NCBI GenBank assembly: GCA_937862815.1
Contig: CALMED010000038.1
Location: 90,155-154,154, forward strand
Source: an uncultured Chitinophagaceae bacterium
GTDB lineage: Bacteria; Bacteroidota; Bacteroidia; Chitinophagales; Chitinophagaceae
DNA: 64,000 bases
Direction: 5' to 3'
The position numbers and the translations under genes are program-made. The notes beneath the pieces are model-generated. The model saw nothing but the letters and a program-made list of their open reading frames with translations. It did no database searches and was not told where the DNA came from. Below are positions 61,991 to 64,000 of the stretch, piece after piece (within the stretch, counting starts at the first letter, position 1; every line of letters begins with the position of its first letter).

Positions 61991-63850
61991 TTACATCATC
62001 TGCGCCACGCAGAGGTACCGCCAGTCATAATTGTCGGCTTCATAAGACCCCCGGGCCCGGATGGGGCGTTCCAGCACGGAGGCATCCAGGATCTGTGCGT
62101 CCACCAGCCGCTTGCGGCTTTCGTGGATGCGTTCCCGCAGGGCGGGGTGCTCCATCCATTGCCGTTGCGGGGGTTCGTAACCTACTTTGTCGGTGCGCCA
62201 CACGATGCGGTCGCTCAGTTTCCCGTCCATCGCCTGCCGCAGCAGCCACTTGGGAAACCCGTCGCGGATTTTGTACCAGGCGGGCAGGGAAAATACAAAT
62301 TCCACCAGTTCGTGACTGAGGAAAGGGAGCCGCAGTTCGCGGCCATGGGCCATGCTGTTGCGGTCGGCGTAATGCAGCAACTCACCCAGCCCCTGCTGCA
62401 TGGTGGTGAAGTACAGGATATCGTTGAGCCGGCTCACGGGCGGTTTGTAGATGGAGTAGAACTTATCGTAGTGCTCTGCGGCGTAGTCGTGCCGCAGGTG
62501 GGGGTGCACCAGGATTTTTTTCCGCTCCACTTCTTCCAGGTGGGCGTTGGCCACCACGGGAAAGAGGGCGGCCAGGTAATTGGGGAGTCCCCATTCAAAG
62601 GGAATGCTGTTTTGCTGCAGGCGGATGCGTTCCTGCATGGCAAAGCCGTAGCGGAAGCGACCCACCAGCTCTTGCAGGTACCAGTGTACGTAGCGGGTGT
62701 AACCGGCCAGGGTTTCATCGGCGCCCTGCCCGTCGAGCAGCACCGTCACCCCATTTTCTTTTGCCAGCTCCATCACTTTGTACTGGGCGTACACGCTGGC
62801 CGAGCCGAAGGGTTGTTCCTGGTGGTGACAGAGGCGTTCAAAATCGGCAAAGAAGCCCTCCAGGCTGGGTGTAACGGTGTGGTGTTGCAGTTGCAGTTGT
62901 GCAGCCACTTCGGCGGCATAACTGCTTTCGTCCTTTTCGAAGCCGGGGAAGGTGGCGGTAAAGGCCGTTGCTTTCCAGCTGCCGGAGGCTGCCTGCAGTT
63001 GCTCGCAGATGGTGGCCACGATGGAGGAGCTGTCGAGTCCGCCGCTGAGGGAAGTACCTACGGGCACATCACTGCGCAGGCGCCGCTGCACGCTGGTGCG
63101 GAAGAGGTGGCGGAACTGTTCCACCGCTTCCTGTTCGGGGATGGCTTGCTGTTGTTGCTTGTCGAGGTCCCAGTACAGGTTCACCAGCAGCTCCCGCCGC
63201 GGCAGGTGGAAGCTGGCATAGTGGCCGGGGGGGATGGCGTAGACGTCTTTGTAGAAGGTGAGACTTGCGTCCACCGCGTTCTGGGTATGTCCGTTGGCCA
63301 GGTAGCTGAGCAGGAGCAGGTGATTCCAGCTTTTGAGTACGCCGGCGGCCCAGAGAGCCTTGCATTCGCTGGCGAAGAGGAGTTGTTCGCCGTCGTAGAA
63401 ATAGTAAAACGGCTTTTCGCCAAAACGGTCGCGTGCCGCGAAGAGCAGTTGCTCCTGTTCATCCCAGAGGGCGAAGGCGAACATGCCGTCGAACCGCTGC
63501 AGGCAGTCGGCTCCCCAGCAGGCATAGGCGGCGGCCAGTACTTCGGTATCGCTGCGGGTGCGGAAGGAAAAGCCTTGCTGCTGCAGTTCTTCCCGCAACT
63601 CGGGGTGGTTGTAAAGTTCGCCGTTGTACACAAGGGTGTAGCGGCCGAGGTAGTGGAAAGGTTGGCCCGCTTCCGGCGAGAGGTCCACCACCGATAGCCG
63701 GCGGTGTCCCAGCCCGGTGGTGCCACCGGTGTTGATCCAGTGTCCTTCGCCATCAGGACCGCGGTGGGCCAGGGCATTGGTCATCTGCCCCAGCCGGTCC
63801 GGGGTCACCAGCGAAGGGTTGGGGGAAAGGACGCCACTGATACCGCACAT
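61991..63850 (-). CDS. asnB: Glutamine-hydrolysing asparagine synthetase
   Basis: The 619-residue enzyme makes asparagine from aspartate, ATP and glutamine. The glutaminase domain starts MCGISGVLSPNPSLV, with catalytic Cys2, and has LVYNGELYNHPELREELQQQ. The synthetase domain carries the PP-loop VGTSLSGGLDSSSIVATICE and LLDGQGADETLAGYTRYVHW. In Bacteroidota such AsnB paralogues are often found near polysaccharide loci; here the flippase is at the opposite end. The start MCG is required for catalysis and is fixed. Confidence 0.95.
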   Translation of the reverse strand: MCGISGVLSPNPSLVTPDRLGQMTNALAHRGPDGEGHWINTGGTTGLGHRRLSVVDLSPEAGQPFHYLGRYTLVYNGELYNHPELREELQQQGFSFRTRSDTEVLAAAYACWGADCLQRFDGMFAFALWDEQEQLLFAARDRFGEKPFYYFYDGEQLLFASECKALWAAGVLKSWNHLLLLSYLANGHTQNAVDASLTFYKDVYAIPPGHYASFHLPRRELLVNLYWDLDKQQQQAIPEQEAVEQFRHLFRTSVQRRLRSDVPVGTSLSGGLDSSSIVATICEQLQAASGSWKATAFTATFPGFEKDESSYAAEVAAQLQLQHHTVTPSLEGFFADFERLCHHQEQPFGSASVYAQYKVMELAKENGVTVLLDGQGADETLAGYTRYVHWYLQELVGRFRYGFAMQERIRLQQNSIPFEWGLPNYLAALFPVVANAHLEEVERKKILVHPHLRHDYAAEHYDKFYSIYKPPVSRLNDILYFTTMQQGLGELLHYADRNSMAHGRELRLPFLSHELVEFVFSLPAWYKIRDGFPKWLLRQAMDGKLSDRIVWRTDKVGYEPPQRQWMEHPALRERIHESRKRLVDAQILDASVLERPIRARGSYEADNYDWRYLCVAQMM

Positions 63851-64000
63851 GGTGTAAAGATTCGAAATAAATCAATGCGGGGAGGGAATTTCAAAATTTG
63901 AAAATGTGTAAATGGGGGTCTCTTCCGGCCGGAAGGAACAGGGGAATTTAAGATTTCAGATTTTTGATTTGGGATTTCGGATTTTTTGACGCGTTCCGCC
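63851..64000. repeat. Word-like repeats at the right edge
   Basis: No gene is seen. GGGAATTTAAGATTTCAG, ATTTTTGATTTGGGATTTC and GGATTTTTT words cover 63941-63987, a third vocabulary of the low-complexity spacer repeats. The asnB promoter would lie just right of 63850. Confidence 0.45.

Overview
The window is 64 kb of GC-rich, densely packed chromosome from a member of the Bacteroidota, most likely Chitinophagaceae or a close relative. The evidence is the recurring TAnnTTTG promoter element placed almost directly before start codons, the absence of Shine-Dalgarno-like spacing, and family-typical genes: SMUG2-type uracil glycosylase, DUF5522, TIGR02757, a CoaX/beta-barrel/LptC cluster, an FA2H-like hydroxylase and a Bacteroidota outer-membrane beta-barrel receptor. 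The genus is not determined. I saw no rRNA, standard tRNA, CRISPR array, insertion sequence or prophage.

Layout. 1-6.1 kb: a polysaccharide flippase running off the left edge, an Lrp regulator, an independently transcribed RNA with tRNA-like ends (2034-2214), a PHP-domain protein, trmB, DUF5522 with an alkyltransferase-like protein, and a TauE/SafE permease. 6.3-15.7 kb: a PD40/amidohydrolase fusion, a degenerate NUMOD4/HNH protein beside an orphan ParA, polA and small membrane proteins. 15.8-27.2 kb: an autoinhibited Fic protein diverging from SMUG2, a DsbA-like protein, a PfkB kinase, a TetR locus whose efflux operon has been deleted to a scar, and an intact three-gene RND efflux operon. 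27.3-34.4 kb: a nitroreductase, a CnrH/CnrY/CnrX-like sigma module, a large outer-membrane receptor, a CDGSH protein and MeaB. 34.5-40.9 kb: O-antigen ligase-like protein, glycosyltransferase, Lon-N protein, CoaX, a barrel protein, LptC and an aldo/keto reductase. 41-52.2 kb: a SO2930-type cytochrome with a beta-helix partner, an SDR, a PPC-domain protein, DPP-IV-like peptidase, lysS, DUF4197, a flavin reductase, a four-helix-bundle protein flanked by inverted low-complexity repeats, and an FAH-family hydrolase. 52.2-58.4 kb: a secreted GH9 glycoside hydrolase with an in-frame stop, joined through a dnaX-like slippery site and hairpin to a polysaccharide deacetylase frame, then a barrel-like protein, a MurC-like ligase and a fatty acid hydroxylase. 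58.5-64 kb: hairpin-rich spacer, small proteins, TIGR02757, a ParE/RelE toxin pair, a trans-sulfuration enzyme and asparagine synthetase.

Most of the window is housekeeping and cell-envelope work: LPS assembly and export, peptidoglycan-precursor-like ligation, lipid hydroxylation, efflux and envelope-stress sensing. The observations most worth following are the tRNA-like RNA near 2.1 kb, the possible -1 frameshift that would fuse GH9 to a deacetylase at 54.04 kb, the efflux-operon deletion scar at 20.1 kb, and the four-helix-bundle gene enclosed by inverted word-like repeats at 50.6-51.2 kb.
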